A program made the position numbers and the translations under genes. The notes below the pieces were generated by a model. It made no database searches and was not told the DNA's origin. It saw only the letters and a program-made list of their open reading frames with translations. 19,798 nucleotides of DNA from an uncultured Cellvibrio sp. (GTDB lineage Bacteria; Pseudomonadota; Gammaproteobacteria; Pseudomonadales; Cellvibrionaceae): assembly GCA_937958105.1 (NCBI GenBank), contig CALFXJ010000032.1, positions 1 to 19,798 of the forward strand. Reading direction: 5' to 3'. Shown here one piece after another: positions 7,038-15,170 of this stretch (its first letter is position 1; each line of letters begins with the position of its first letter).

Positions 7038-7136
7038 ATGAAGTGCTTTATCCAATTTCCGCACAAATCTGATTTCGACGAATTACTGGAGGAAGACTTA
7101 TTCCGCCAGATAAACGCATCACAACGCTCGATGTGA
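7038..7136 (+). CDS. Small upstream ORF (32 codons), possible leader peptide
   Basis: ATG at 7038 follows GGGAGGA, one of the best Shine-Dalgarno sequences in the window though only ~3 nt from the ATG. It encodes MKCFIQFPHKSDFDELLEED plus LFRQINASQRSM and ends with TGA at 7134. An in-frame TAG lies at 7020-7022, so it is not the tail of a longer gene. The middle is acidic and amphipathic; I recognise no family. It ends 31 nt before the receptor gene and overlaps an inverted repeat at its stop, so coupling to receptor expression is possible. It may also be chance. Confidence 0.35.
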   Translation: MKCFIQFPHKSDFDELLEEDLFRQINASQRSM

Positions 7137-7137
7137 T
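7118..7137. promoter_or_regulatory. Inverted repeat ATCACA-N8-TGTGAT upstream of the receptor gene
   Basis: Six-bp perfect arms with partly symmetrical centre (8 of 10 pairs), lying between the candidate promoter and the receptor start, over the stop of the small ORF. It could be an operator or a leader hairpin. TGTGA-type arms recall CRP sites, but the spacing (8 instead of 6) does not fit CRP. Confidence 0.35.
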
Positions 7138-7167
7138 ACATCAAAATAAATATACAGGGGAAAAACA

Positions 7168-9843
7168 ATGAAACACTTCAAGATTAACCCAATGGTGTTA
7201 GCCATGGCAGTTGCCCTGCCTGCTGCAGTGCACGCACAACAGAATGAAACGATTGAAGAAGTTGTTGTGACCGGCAGCTACCGCGCCAGTCTGGCAACAT
7301 CTCTGGAAACAAAGCGGAACGCTGCTAACGCAGTTGATTCCATCAATGCTCAGGACATCGCAGATTTCCCTGACAATAACCTGGCTGAATCACTGCAGCG
7401 GATTCCCGGTGTTGCCATCACCCGTTCAGGCGGTGAAGGTCGTAATATCTCTGTTCGTGGTCTTGGCCCGGACTACACCCGTGTCCGTGTTAACGGTATG
7501 GAATCTATTTCAACCACTGGTGGTACTGACGCAACCGGCGGTACAAACCGCGGCCGTGGTTTCGACTTCAACACCTTTTCTTCAGACCTGTTTTCAAGCC
7601 TGACTGTCAACAAAACAGCGATGGCGGAAATCGAAGAAGGTTCTCTGGGTGCAACCGTTGACCTGAACTCAGCCAAACCATTCAACTATGACGGTTTTGT
7701 ATTCTCTGCATCAGCCCAGGCTGGCTACAATGATTTGTCTGAAGAGACAGATCCTTCTGCTGCATTCCTGGTAAGCAATATTTTTGCTGACGGGAAAATC
7801 GGTGCTCTTCTTTCTTTGTCCTACTCTGAAAGAACCATCAAAGACGAAGGCTCCAGTACCGTTCGCTGGGCAAACCCCTCCAGCCAGGCTTTTGGTTTTG
7901 TTGACGGTACAGCCGTTGATGCGACTCACGAAGTTAACACGGCTTTCCACCCGCGTATTCCGCGCTACGACTCCTTCACTCATGATATGTCGCGTCTGGG
8001 GGCGAGCGCTTCTATCCAGTTCCGTCCTACCGATGTCACTGAAGTAAGCCTGGATGTACTTTACGCGGAACACGAAGCGACTCGTCAGGAAGTCTTCCTG
8101 GAAGCGTCAATGAACGGTTCGCAGAACGCCAACGTCAACGTTCTGGATTATGAGATTGTTGGCAACAGCCTCGCTTATGCCCAATTTGAAGATGTACGCC
8201 TGCTGGCAGAGAACCGTTTTGATGAAATGAAAACTGAGTTCCATCAGGTTACCCTGTCTGTTACCCATGAATTTACCGACAACCTCAGCGGTAGCCTCTT
8301 GATTGGTACGGCGGAATCTGAGTTCGACAACCCGATTCAGAACACCGCTATTATCCGCGCTGAGGGCCAGGAGTTTGCTTACGATTTCCGCAATGGCCGG
8401 AGAGGCGACTTTGTCTTTGGTGATGGCGCATATCTGCCAGCATCATGGACGCTGACTGAACTTCGCCAGCGCCCTCAAGGTTCCAGCAACGCCTATGACA
8501 ACTTCTCTGCGCAATTAGAGTACCGTATCAACGATGCACTGACGCTGAAAGGTGGTGTAAATTACAAAGAGTTCGAATTCTCTACCTATCAGAAGCAATT
8601 TGCAGATGAAGCTGCCGGCCCCGTTACACTGGGTGCAGACGATCTGATCCGCTACGACTCAGGTTTAGGCTCTGGTCCTGCCTGGCTGGTTCCTGATCGC
8701 GGCAGAATCATGGCGGCCAACAACGTCTGGGATCGTCCGTACCGTGATAACACTGCAAACAGCTACGACGCAGTAGAAGAAACTGTCGGCGGCTTCCTGC
8801 AGTTGGATTTCGATACCACTATTGGCAACACGCCGGTTCGCGGTAACATCGGTGTCCGTCATTACTCCACCGACCAGTCTACTTCTGGCTGGGTAAGCGG
8901 TGACCAGGTGTGGGTAGATCACTCCTACGACGACATCCTGCCATCAGCTAACCTGTCTTTTGAGCCGATCGAAGACGTGGTCATTCGTCTGGCTTACTCT
9001 GAAGGTATCGCGCGTGCTGGCCTCGGTTCTATCAAGGCGGACACTTCTGTCAACGTAGCCGGCACCAACATGACTGTTACTGGTGCCAACCCGTTCCTTG
9101 AGCCGACCAAAGCAAAAAGCTACGACGTAGGTGTTGAGCTTTACTTTGATAACGAAAGTGCTTTGGGCATTGCGCTGTTCAGAAAAGATCTGGAAAGCCA
9201 GGTACAGACACTGCGCACTACCCGCCCGTTCACCGAGATCGCGGCAGAGCGTGGCCTTGATCTTGATCTGGCGACTGATGCCTGTAACAACTCAACCATG
9301 TCACCGGCAGACTGTAACGTGAATGCGATCTGGAACTACTCAATTCCGCTGAATGCCCCGGGCGGAGACGTTTACGGTTTCGAGCTTAGCTACCAGACTC
9401 CGTTCAGCTTCCTGCCCGGCTTCCTGAGCGACTTCGGTTTTATCGGTTCTTACACCTACGTGAAAGGACAAATCGATTATCTGAACAGCGACGGTCAAGT
9501 TGAGCTGAGATCTGATCTTGAGAACATGTCTGTGAACACCTCAAGTGCCACACTGTACTACGAGAAAGATGCCTTCAACGCACGTGTGTCTCTGGCTTCC
9601 CGCAGCGGTTATCTGACCAACGCCCGCGGACGTGACGGCAACAACGCCGAAGGAACCAGCAGCACTCACAACGTTGACGCCTCTCTGTCTTACCAGATTA
9701 ACGACAGCTGGAAGGTTAGCCTCGAAGCGCTCAACCTCACCAACGAAGCTGACGATCAGTGGGTAGATGAGAACGACAGACGTTTGTCCTACTACCACGA
9801 AACAGGAAGACAGTACTACCTGGGCGTCCAGTATAAGTACTAA
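7168..9843 (+). CDS. TonB-dependent outer-membrane receptor (oligosaccharide type)
   Basis: 891-residue outer-membrane active transporter, in this setting probably for oligogalacturonides. A Sec signal peptide (residues 1-~23, cut at VHA-Q) precedes the TonB-box region IEEVVVTG (29-36). The plug domain follows, with DIADFPDNNLAESLQRIPGV and GRNISVRGLGPDYTRVRVNG. A long beta-barrel with alternating aromatic strands follows, ending in the terminal aromatic YYLGVQYKY. This is the TonB-receptor subfamily common in Xanthomonas, Caulobacter and Cellvibrio carbohydrate loci, without a SusD partner. ATG 7168 is preceded by AGGGGA. A perfect hairpin follows the stop, so it may be monocistronic or the end of a GH28-receptor unit. 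The substrate is inferred from neighbours only. Confidence 0.95.
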   Translation: MKHFKINPMVLAMAVALPAAVHAQQNETIEEVVVTGSYRASLATSLETKRNAANAVDSINAQDIADFPDNNLAESLQRIPGVAITRSGGEGRNISVRGLGPDYTRVRVNGMESISTTGGTDATGGTNRGRGFDFNTFSSDLFSSLTVNKTAMAEIEEGSLGATVDLNSAKPFNYDGFVFSASAQAGYNDLSEETDPSAAFLVSNIFADGKIGALLSLSYSERTIKDEGSSTVRWANPSSQAFGFVDGTAVDATHEVNTAFHPRIPRYDSFTHDMSRLGASASIQFRPTDVTEVSLDVLYAEHEATRQEVFLEASMNGSQNANVNVLDYEIVGNSLAYAQFEDVRLLAENRFDEMKTEFHQVTLSVTHEFTDNLSGSLLIGTAESEFDNPIQNTAIIRAEGQEFAYDFRNGRRGDFVFGDGAYLPASWTLTELRQRPQGSSNAYDNFSAQLEYRINDALTLKGGVNYKEFEFSTYQKQFADEAAGPVTLGADDLIRYDSGLGSGPAWLVPDRGRIMAANNVWDRPYRDNTANSYDAVEETVGGFLQLDFDTTIGNTPVRGNIGVRHYSTDQSTSGWVSGDQVWVDHSYDDILPSANLSFEPIEDVVIRLAYSEGIARAGLGSIKADTSVNVAGTNMTVTGANPFLEPTKAKSYDVGVELYFDNESALGIALFRKDLESQVQTLRTTRPFTEIAAERGLDLDLATDACNNSTMSPADCNVNAIWNYSIPLNAPGGDVYGFELSYQTPFSFLPGFLSDFGFIGSYTYVKGQIDYLNSDGQVELRSDLENMSVNTSSATLYYEKDAFNARVSLASRSGYLTNARGRDGNNAEGTSSTHNVDASLSYQINDSWKVSLEALNLTNEADDQWVDENDRRLSYYHETGRQYYLGVQYKY

Positions 9844-9867
9844 TCTTTCCTCGTTTCGTTAGACCAG

Positions 9868-9900
9868 AAAGGGATGCCGGCTTCCGGCATCCCTGTTTAA
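9868..9900 (+). terminator. Terminator after the receptor gene
   Basis: Ten-bp perfect arms GGGATGCCGG and CCGGCATCCC around a CTT loop, followed by TGTTTAAT, 28 bp beyond the receptor stop. The stem is very strong and the U-tract modest. Confidence 0.7.
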
Positions 9901-10102
9901 TATCAGTGGTTCTTTTTCGATAACCTGGAACAGTCGGGACGCGATCCAGTCGATTTTTGTTGTCACCACACTTCTTAACAAAAGAGTCATCCAGCACTCT
10001 TGCACAAGGCAGAATCTGCCGCCACTATCATGACGGTGAGATTAAAAATTAACCTTCATTTCTAATAAATTTATTCATTGACCAGCCAGAAAGGTGAATC
10101 CA

Positions 10103-12613
10103 TTGAAACGTGAAAAAATGGCAAACATTGGCGGATTAGTGTCCGGCAGCTTATTGCTGGCTTTAGTCGCAGGTTGCGACTCTGGCAAACCAACAGCAGA
10201 AACTCCTGTCTCCACAGTCTCCAGCACTGCGTCCAGCGCCGTTGTTATTGCGCAGGCAGAAGTTGCCAACTCAACTGATTTCGCCCGCGATCGCGAACCT
10301 GTGTACTTCAATCTTTACGATCTCGGCCTCGATGCAAAGGATGCTCAAGTGCAGCACCTGATTGCAAAAGAAGGCGAGCAGCGTCTGCCTGCACAACTGG
10401 TAGACCGCGATGCGGATGGTGTACCTGATGATTTGTTGGTAACGCTGAATTTTGCACCGGCGCAGAAACGTAACATTACCATTCTCGCCGACGCCAATGC
10501 ACAAAGCCTCGAGATTCCCAAACAGGCCCAGGCAGAAATCTCTCACAAAGTGGGCGGAGAGTGGCAGGATAAAAAATATATTGGTGGTACTTTTCAGAAC
10601 GTAAAAGAACTGACACCGCCGCCGCAATATACCGATCACTCCGAATTTATCCGTTACGAAGGCCCGGGTATCGAATCAGATAAAGTGGCTTATCGTATCT
10701 ATCTTGACTGGCGTAACGGCTTCGACATCTTCGGCAAGAAAACCACCGATATGGTTCTGCAGAATGTCGGACAGGATGGCTATCAGTCTTATCACGAACC
10801 CGCTGATTGGGGCATGGACTTATTGAAAGTCGGTAAGTCACTTGGCGCGGGTGGTTATGGTTTCTGGAACGGCAAAGAAGTCGAGCTGGTTTCCAAAGTG
10901 GACCAATGGACTGCGAAAGTCGTTGAAGATGGCCCGCTTTATTCCGCGCTGAATATTACTTACAAAGGCTGGGAAATCAACGATAAAAAACTGGATCTGG
11001 TCAGTAATCTTTCCATGAGTGCTGGCAGCCGTCTGGTTCATACGCGTCTGAGCATTTCTGAGGAGTTACCCAACCTGGCTATTGGCATGGTGAAACACCC
11101 CGGCACCAAGTTGTTGCAAGGCAGCCAGGAAATCAGCGGTTACGCCTGGACTTACGTTGCCAGCTGGGGCAAGCAAAGTCTGAGTGGTGAAGATGACTAC
11201 CTGGGCATGGCCATTCTTTTCCATCGCCAGAGCCGGATTGAGCAGACCGAAGACGCTAACAGCTACGTGTCCGTTATGGAACCTACCGGTGGGGAACTTG
11301 AGTACTACTTCCTGGCTGCATGGGACGGTGAAGAAAACGGTATCAAAACTGAAGAAGAGTTTGTGGCTTATCTGGAGCAGGAAGTTACACGCCTTACCAC
11401 CACTCCGCGCATTCGGCTGGAAAATAGACTGAGTGAAGAAGCCAAGTCATTTCCTATCACTGCTGATGCGGCACTGAATTGGAGCAAGCGTCTGGTGGAT
11501 TCCGAGTTGGAGCGTAAAACCCTGAACTATCACTACGATGGATGGGATGAGCACCGTCGTCGCAAACCCAAGTTCGAATATGATATTCACGGCGTACAGA
11601 TTAGTGCCGTTGGAGAACTGGCTAAAGTTGCCCCCGATGCGCGCTACGACGACGTTGCCGAAAAAGTTACCGGTAGTTTCGTCACCGACGAAGGTGATAT
11701 CCGCGAGTATGATATTAAAAACTACAACATCGACAGCGTCGCACCCGGCACCGTCGTGCTGGATTTGTACGAGAAAACCAAAGACGAGAAATATCGTAAA
11801 GCTGCCGACCTGCTGCGCAAGCAACTGAAAGAACACCCGCGCACCAGCGAAGGCGCGTTCTGGCACAAGCAAGCTTACCCGCATCAGGTTTGGCTCGATG
11901 GTGTTTACATGGGGATGCCCTTTCTTGCGCGCTACAGCGTGATGTTCGAAGATGGCGCAAGCCTCGCTGAAGTGGTCAAGGAATTCAAGCTGGTTCATGA
12001 AAAGCTGCGCAATCCGGAATCCGGGCTTTATTACCACGCCTGGGATGAATCGAAGCAAATGAACTGGGCCGACAAAGAAACCGGTTTGTCCGAGTTTTAC
12101 TGGGGCAGAGGTTTAGGCTGGTTGACCATGGCGCTGGTTGATGTGCTCGACTACATTCCCGAAAACAATACCGAGCTGCGCAAGCCCCTGTTAGACATGA
12201 TTACAGAACTGGCGGCGGATCTTCGTCGTTATCAGGACCCGGCCACCGGTACCTGGTATCAGATCATGGATCAGCCGGAGCGGGTTGGTAATTATCGGGA
12301 GTCATCCGGCAGCGCCATGTTCACCTACTTTTATGCCAAAGCCATCAACAAGGGATATATTCCTGATTCCTATCGCGCAACGGCTGAGAAAGCCTACGAA
12401 GGTCTGATCAAGGAATTTATTACCGTCCATTCCGATGGTCTGATCAGCATGACCAACCAGTGTCTGGTTGCCGGTCTGGGCTTTGGCCGCGACGGCAGTT
12501 ACGATTACTACATGAGTGAACGCGTCTACAAGAATGACCCGAAAGGTAATGGCCCCTTTATTCTTGCAGGGGTAGAAATGTATAAGCTGCTCGGCAGCAA
12601 CGCAGCACAATAA
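10103..12613 (+). CDS. Two-domain lipoprotein: DUF4861-like region plus GH105 unsaturated uronyl hydrolase
   Basis: 836 residues from TTG 10103, chosen because AAGGTGA lies 5 nt upstream and it gives a normal lipoprotein signal KREKMANIGGL...LLALVAGC with lipidated Cys25. GTG 10094 and ATG 10118 are alternatives in the same frame. Residues ~50-432 match my recollection of DUF4861, a family of unknown function often found beside uronyl hydrolases. Residues ~440-832 are a GH105 (alpha/alpha)6 barrel with VWLDGVYMGMPFLARY (D599 likely the catalytic acid), YYHAWDE (H645), WGRGLGW (667-673) and ESSGSAMFTY. GH105 enzymes hydrate and remove the 4,5-unsaturated galacturonate left by pectate or rhamnogalacturonan lyases, giving the substrate for KduI next door. 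Location is probably periplasmic, membrane-anchored. Functional call for the N-terminal half is unknown. Confidence 0.88.
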   Translation: MKREKMANIGGLVSGSLLLALVAGCDSGKPTAETPVSTVSSTASSAVVIAQAEVANSTDFARDREPVYFNLYDLGLDAKDAQVQHLIAKEGEQRLPAQLVDRDADGVPDDLLVTLNFAPAQKRNITILADANAQSLEIPKQAQAEISHKVGGEWQDKKYIGGTFQNVKELTPPPQYTDHSEFIRYEGPGIESDKVAYRIYLDWRNGFDIFGKKTTDMVLQNVGQDGYQSYHEPADWGMDLLKVGKSLGAGGYGFWNGKEVELVSKVDQWTAKVVEDGPLYSALNITYKGWEINDKKLDLVSNLSMSAGSRLVHTRLSISEELPNLAIGMVKHPGTKLLQGSQEISGYAWTYVASWGKQSLSGEDDYLGMAILFHRQSRIEQTEDANSYVSVMEPTGGELEYYFLAAWDGEENGIKTEEEFVAYLEQEVTRLTTTPRIRLENRLSEEAKSFPITADAALNWSKRLVDSELERKTLNYHYDGWDEHRRRKPKFEYDIHGVQISAVGELAKVAPDARYDDVAEKVTGSFVTDEGDIREYDIKNYNIDSVAPGTVVLDLYEKTKDEKYRKAADLLRKQLKEHPRTSEGAFWHKQAYPHQVWLDGVYMGMPFLARYSVMFEDGASLAEVVKEFKLVHEKLRNPESGLYYHAWDESKQMNWADKETGLSEFYWGRGLGWLTMALVDVLDYIPENNTELRKPLLDMITELAADLRRYQDPATGTWYQIMDQPERVGNYRESSGSAMFTYFYAKAINKGYIPDSYRATAEKAYEGLIKEFITVHSDGLISMTNQCLVAGLGFGRDGSYDYYMSERVYKNDPKGNGPFILAGVEMYKLLGSNAAQ

Positions 12614-12633
12614 ATAATAAGCCGTACCTGAAC

Positions 12634-12667
12634 GCCGGGCAGTCTGATTTATTTCAGGCTGCCCGGT
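12634..12667 (+). terminator. Long hairpin between the GH105 gene and kduI
   Basis: A 13-bp stem, CCGGGCAGTCTGA against TCAGGCTGCCCGG with one T-G wobble pair, and a TTTATT loop, 20 bp beyond the GH105 stop. It is followed by TAATGCATTAA, not a U-tract. It may be a partial terminator, or a processing or stability element that sets the ratio of GH105 to kduI-kduD message. Confidence 0.5.
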
Positions 12668-12705
12668 AATGCATTAATCAACCTGGTAACGCCAAAGGTT
12701 TTATT

Positions 12706-13545
12706 ATGAAAATCGTAGAAGAACGCTTTGCCGTTCATATGGATGACTTCAAACACTACGATACAGAAAAACTGCGCAAGCATTTTCTGATCGAAAAGGT
12801 CTTTGAGGCTGATGAAGTTCTGTTTACTTATACCCACTATGAGCGACTGATGGTGGGCGGCGCCATGCCGGTGACCAAAGCTGTCAAACTGGATGCGGTG
12901 TATCAGCAAAAGGCAGATTTCTTTCTGCAGCGCCGCGAGCTGGGTGCAATCAACATCGGCGGCAGCGGCACCATCACCGTTGACGGCACCGAATACAAGA
13001 TCAACACCAAAGAAGCTCTTTACATCGGGCGGGGCGCGCAGGACGTCAGCTTCAGCAGTGACGATGCCGCTAACCCGGCCAAGTTTTATTTAAACTCAAC
13101 ACCCGCGCATCATGCCTACCCGACCAAAAAAGTCGGCAAGGAAGACGCCAAGGTGTTGAATATGGGTTCATCTGAGACCTGTAATGAGCGCAACATTTAT
13201 CAATTGATGATTGCCGGCGTGGTTGACACCTGTCAGCTGCAGATGGGCATGACTGAACTGAAAAGCGGCAGCATCTGGAACACCATGCCAGTGCACACCC
13301 ACAGCCGCCGGATGGAAGCGTATTTTTATTTCCAGATTCCGCAGGACCAAGCCGTTTGTCATTTTATGGGACCAGCCCATGAAACCCGTCATATCTGGGT
13401 CGGCAACGAACAAGCTGTCGTTTCGCCGCCCTGGTCTATGCACTCGGGTGCCGGCACTGCCAATTACACCTTTATCTGGGGTATGGCCGGCGAGAATATG
13501 GATTACACCGATATGGATTTCCACAAGCCAAGCGAATTGAAATAA
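12706..13545 (+). CDS. kduI: 5-dehydro-4-deoxy-D-glucuronate isomerase
   Basis: Isomerises 5-keto-4-deoxyuronate, formed spontaneously from unsaturated galacturonate, to 3-deoxy-D-glycero-2,5-hexodiulosonate. The 279 residues match the family length (E. coli 278). The cupin metal site is intact and shifted by one residue from E. coli: H197, H199, E204 and H246, in MPVHTHSRRMEAYFYF and WSMHSG. Other signatures are the N-terminal VFEADEVLFTYTHYERLMVGG and GSGTITVDG. ATG 12706 has AAGG at good spacing. kduD follows after 10 bp, so the two form one transcription unit. Cytoplasmic. Confidence 0.96.
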   Translation: MKIVEERFAVHMDDFKHYDTEKLRKHFLIEKVFEADEVLFTYTHYERLMVGGAMPVTKAVKLDAVYQQKADFFLQRRELGAINIGGSGTITVDGTEYKINTKEALYIGRGAQDVSFSSDDAANPAKFYLNSTPAHHAYPTKKVGKEDAKVLNMGSSETCNERNIYQLMIAGVVDTCQLQMGMTELKSGSIWNTMPVHTHSRRMEAYFYFQIPQDQAVCHFMGPAHETRHIWVGNEQAVVSPPWSMHSGAGTANYTFIWGMAGENMDYTDMDFHKPSELK

Positions 13546-13555
13546 GGATCAACTC

Positions 13556-14350
13556 ATGACACATCCTCTGTTTGATTTAACCGGTAAGATCGCTCTGGTC
13601 ACCGGTGCCACGCACGGTCTGGGTATGTCCATGGCCTGCGGTCTCGCCAGTGCGGGTGCAACGTTGATTATCAACGGCAACTCTTCGCAGGAAAAAATCG
13701 ATAATGCGGTTGCCGCTTATCGTGAAAAGGGTTTTAAGGCCTTCGGTTATAAATTTAACGTGACTGACGAAGCGCAAGTGGAAGCAGCCGTTAAACAAAT
13801 CGAGCAAGACCACGGCCCGATCGATATCCTCGTTAACAACGCGGGCATCATCAAGCGTATTCCGCTGCTGGATATGCCGCTGGAAGAGTTTGAAGAAGTC
13901 ATCAAAACTGACCTCACTGGTGTATTTACCATGACACGCCCAGTCGCTCGCCGTATGGTGGAGCGTCGCTCCGGTAAGATCATCAACATCTGTTCGATGA
14001 TGAGCGAGCTAGGCCGCAATTCCGTGGGAGCTTATGCGGCGGCGAAAGGCGGATTGAAGATGCTGACCCGCAACATGGCTACCGAATGGGCGAAGCATAA
14101 CGTTCAGGTGAACGGTATTGGTCCCGGTTACTTCGCAACAAGCCAGACTGCACCTATCCGTGTTGATGGACACCCATTCAACGACTTCATCATCAATCGT
14201 ACACCTGCTGGCAAGTGGGGCGATCCTGATGATCTGCAAGGCGCAACCATCTTCCTGGCTTCAAAAGCCAGCGACTTCGTCACTGGCCAGATCGTTTACG
14301 TTGACGGCGGTATCCTCGCCACTATCGGTAAGCCGCACAACGAAGCCTGA
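13556..14350 (+). CDS. kduD: 2-dehydro-3-deoxy-D-gluconate 5-dehydrogenase (SDR; gluconate 5-dehydrogenase-like)
   Basis: Classical short-chain dehydrogenase of 264 residues: cofactor motif TGATHGLG (16-23), NNAG, and catalytic S147, Y160 and K164 in the YAAAK motif. In context it reduces the KduI product to KDG. The residues around the active site (NICSMMSELGRNSVGAYAAA and RTPAGKWGDPDDLQGA) look closer to gluconate 5-dehydrogenase IdnO than to E. coli KduD, so similarity alone would suggest the former name. Position 10 bp after kduI, with an AGGA ribosome site, supports the KduD role. A strong terminator follows 36 bp beyond the stop. Confidence 0.88.
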   Translation: MTHPLFDLTGKIALVTGATHGLGMSMACGLASAGATLIINGNSSQEKIDNAVAAYREKGFKAFGYKFNVTDEAQVEAAVKQIEQDHGPIDILVNNAGIIKRIPLLDMPLEEFEEVIKTDLTGVFTMTRPVARRMVERRSGKIINICSMMSELGRNSVGAYAAAKGGLKMLTRNMATEWAKHNVQVNGIGPGYFATSQTAPIRVDGHPFNDFIINRTPAGKWGDPDDLQGATIFLASKASDFVTGQIVYVDGGILATIGKPHNEA

Positions 14351-14386
14351 TAAATTTTTTCCTGCTGTGTTTTGATTCACTTCTTT

Positions 14387-14413
14387 AACCGCTGCTGATG
14401 CAGCGGTTTTTTT
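14387..14413 (+). terminator. Strong intrinsic terminator closing the pectin cluster
   Basis: Nine-bp perfect arms AACCGCTGC and GCAGCGGTT with a TGAT loop, running directly into a T-run to 14413. It lies 36 bp after the kduD stop and separates it from the ExoD-family gene. Confidence 0.9.
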
Positions 14414-14554
14414 ATGTGTGGAACGCAACAAGCCCACCTCAATGGCGCGAACCGCCATGGGAATCCCAGGTCAAGGATTAATATATACGACTACCCAAGC
14501 GCGTCACCCCGTATCACCCATTGTGCGGGCAGTGGAGATGTGCGGGAGGGAGAG

Positions 14555-15136
14555 ATGGAGAAAGAAGAAATGAATCTGACCGCCGTCCTCGACGAAATCG
14601 AAGAAAATATTGATGGACGAAAAATTACCTTCGGTAAAATCATCGATGAATTTGAAGATCGCGGCTATGGACCACTGCTGTTGATCGCTGCGTTACTCAT
14701 TATGCTGCCCACCGGTGGGATTCTCGGTGTTCCCACCGTGCTTGCTGTTGTTATCAGTGTAATTTCAGCGCAGCTGGTGTGGGGTCGCAGCACGCCGTGG
14801 CTGCCCTATAAATTACGTTGTATCAGCTTTGACAAAGCCACGTTCGTCAAAGCAGCAAATAAATTAAAACCTGTGACACGCAAAGTGGATTACATTCTCA
14901 GACCGCGCCTGAAACGCTTTGCCAAAAAACCCGTGACACGTCTTGTCGGTGTAGTAATTATCGGGTTATGTCTGTTTATGCCGTTTCTGGAGATTATCCC
15001 TTTCGCAGATATTATTCCTTCCTCATCCATTGTCGTCATGAGTCTTGGGCTGACCGCCCGTGATGGTATCTTCACGCTGGTTGGACTGACTGCCGCACTG
15101 GCAATGCTCGGCGGCGCAGTTTACTGGTTCTTTTAA
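14555..15136 (+). CDS. ExoD-family (exopolysaccharide synthesis) membrane protein
   Basis: 193-residue protein of the ExoD family, named from a Rhizobium exopolysaccharide/alkali-sensitivity gene; molecular function is unknown. A charged N-terminal segment (residues 1-~35, EENIDGRKITFGKIIDEFEDRG) is followed by hydrophobic segments around GPLLLIAALLIMLPTGGILGVP, LVGVVIIGLCLFMPFLEIIP and FTLVGLTAALAMLGGAVYW. The frame stays open upstream to 14414, but ATG 14555 is preceded by GGGAGGGAGAG and starts where family members start, while the upstream residues look non-protein-like. It converges with hemW, whose stop is 34 bp away, and is probably unrelated to the pectin genes. Confidence 0.85.
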   Translation: MEKEEMNLTAVLDEIEENIDGRKITFGKIIDEFEDRGYGPLLLIAALLIMLPTGGILGVPTVLAVVISVISAQLVWGRSTPWLPYKLRCISFDKATFVKAANKLKPVTRKVDYILRPRLKRFAKKPVTRLVGVVIIGLCLFMPFLEIIPFADIIPSSSIVVMSLGLTARDGIFTLVGLTAALAMLGGAVYWFF

Positions 15137-15170
15137 CGCCTGAGACATTTAAAAATCCTGCGCGTTAGAT

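Noticed and set aside
10008..10020. GGCAGA-A-TCTGCC palindrome before the GH105 lipoprotein gene
   Set aside because: Short arms, single copy and no link to another site in the window; not enough to call an operator.
14414..14554. Upstream extension of the ExoD-family frame by 47 codons
   Set aside because: The open frame begins inside the kduD terminator region, its residues are unlike the family, and ATG 14555 has a near-ideal ribosome site.
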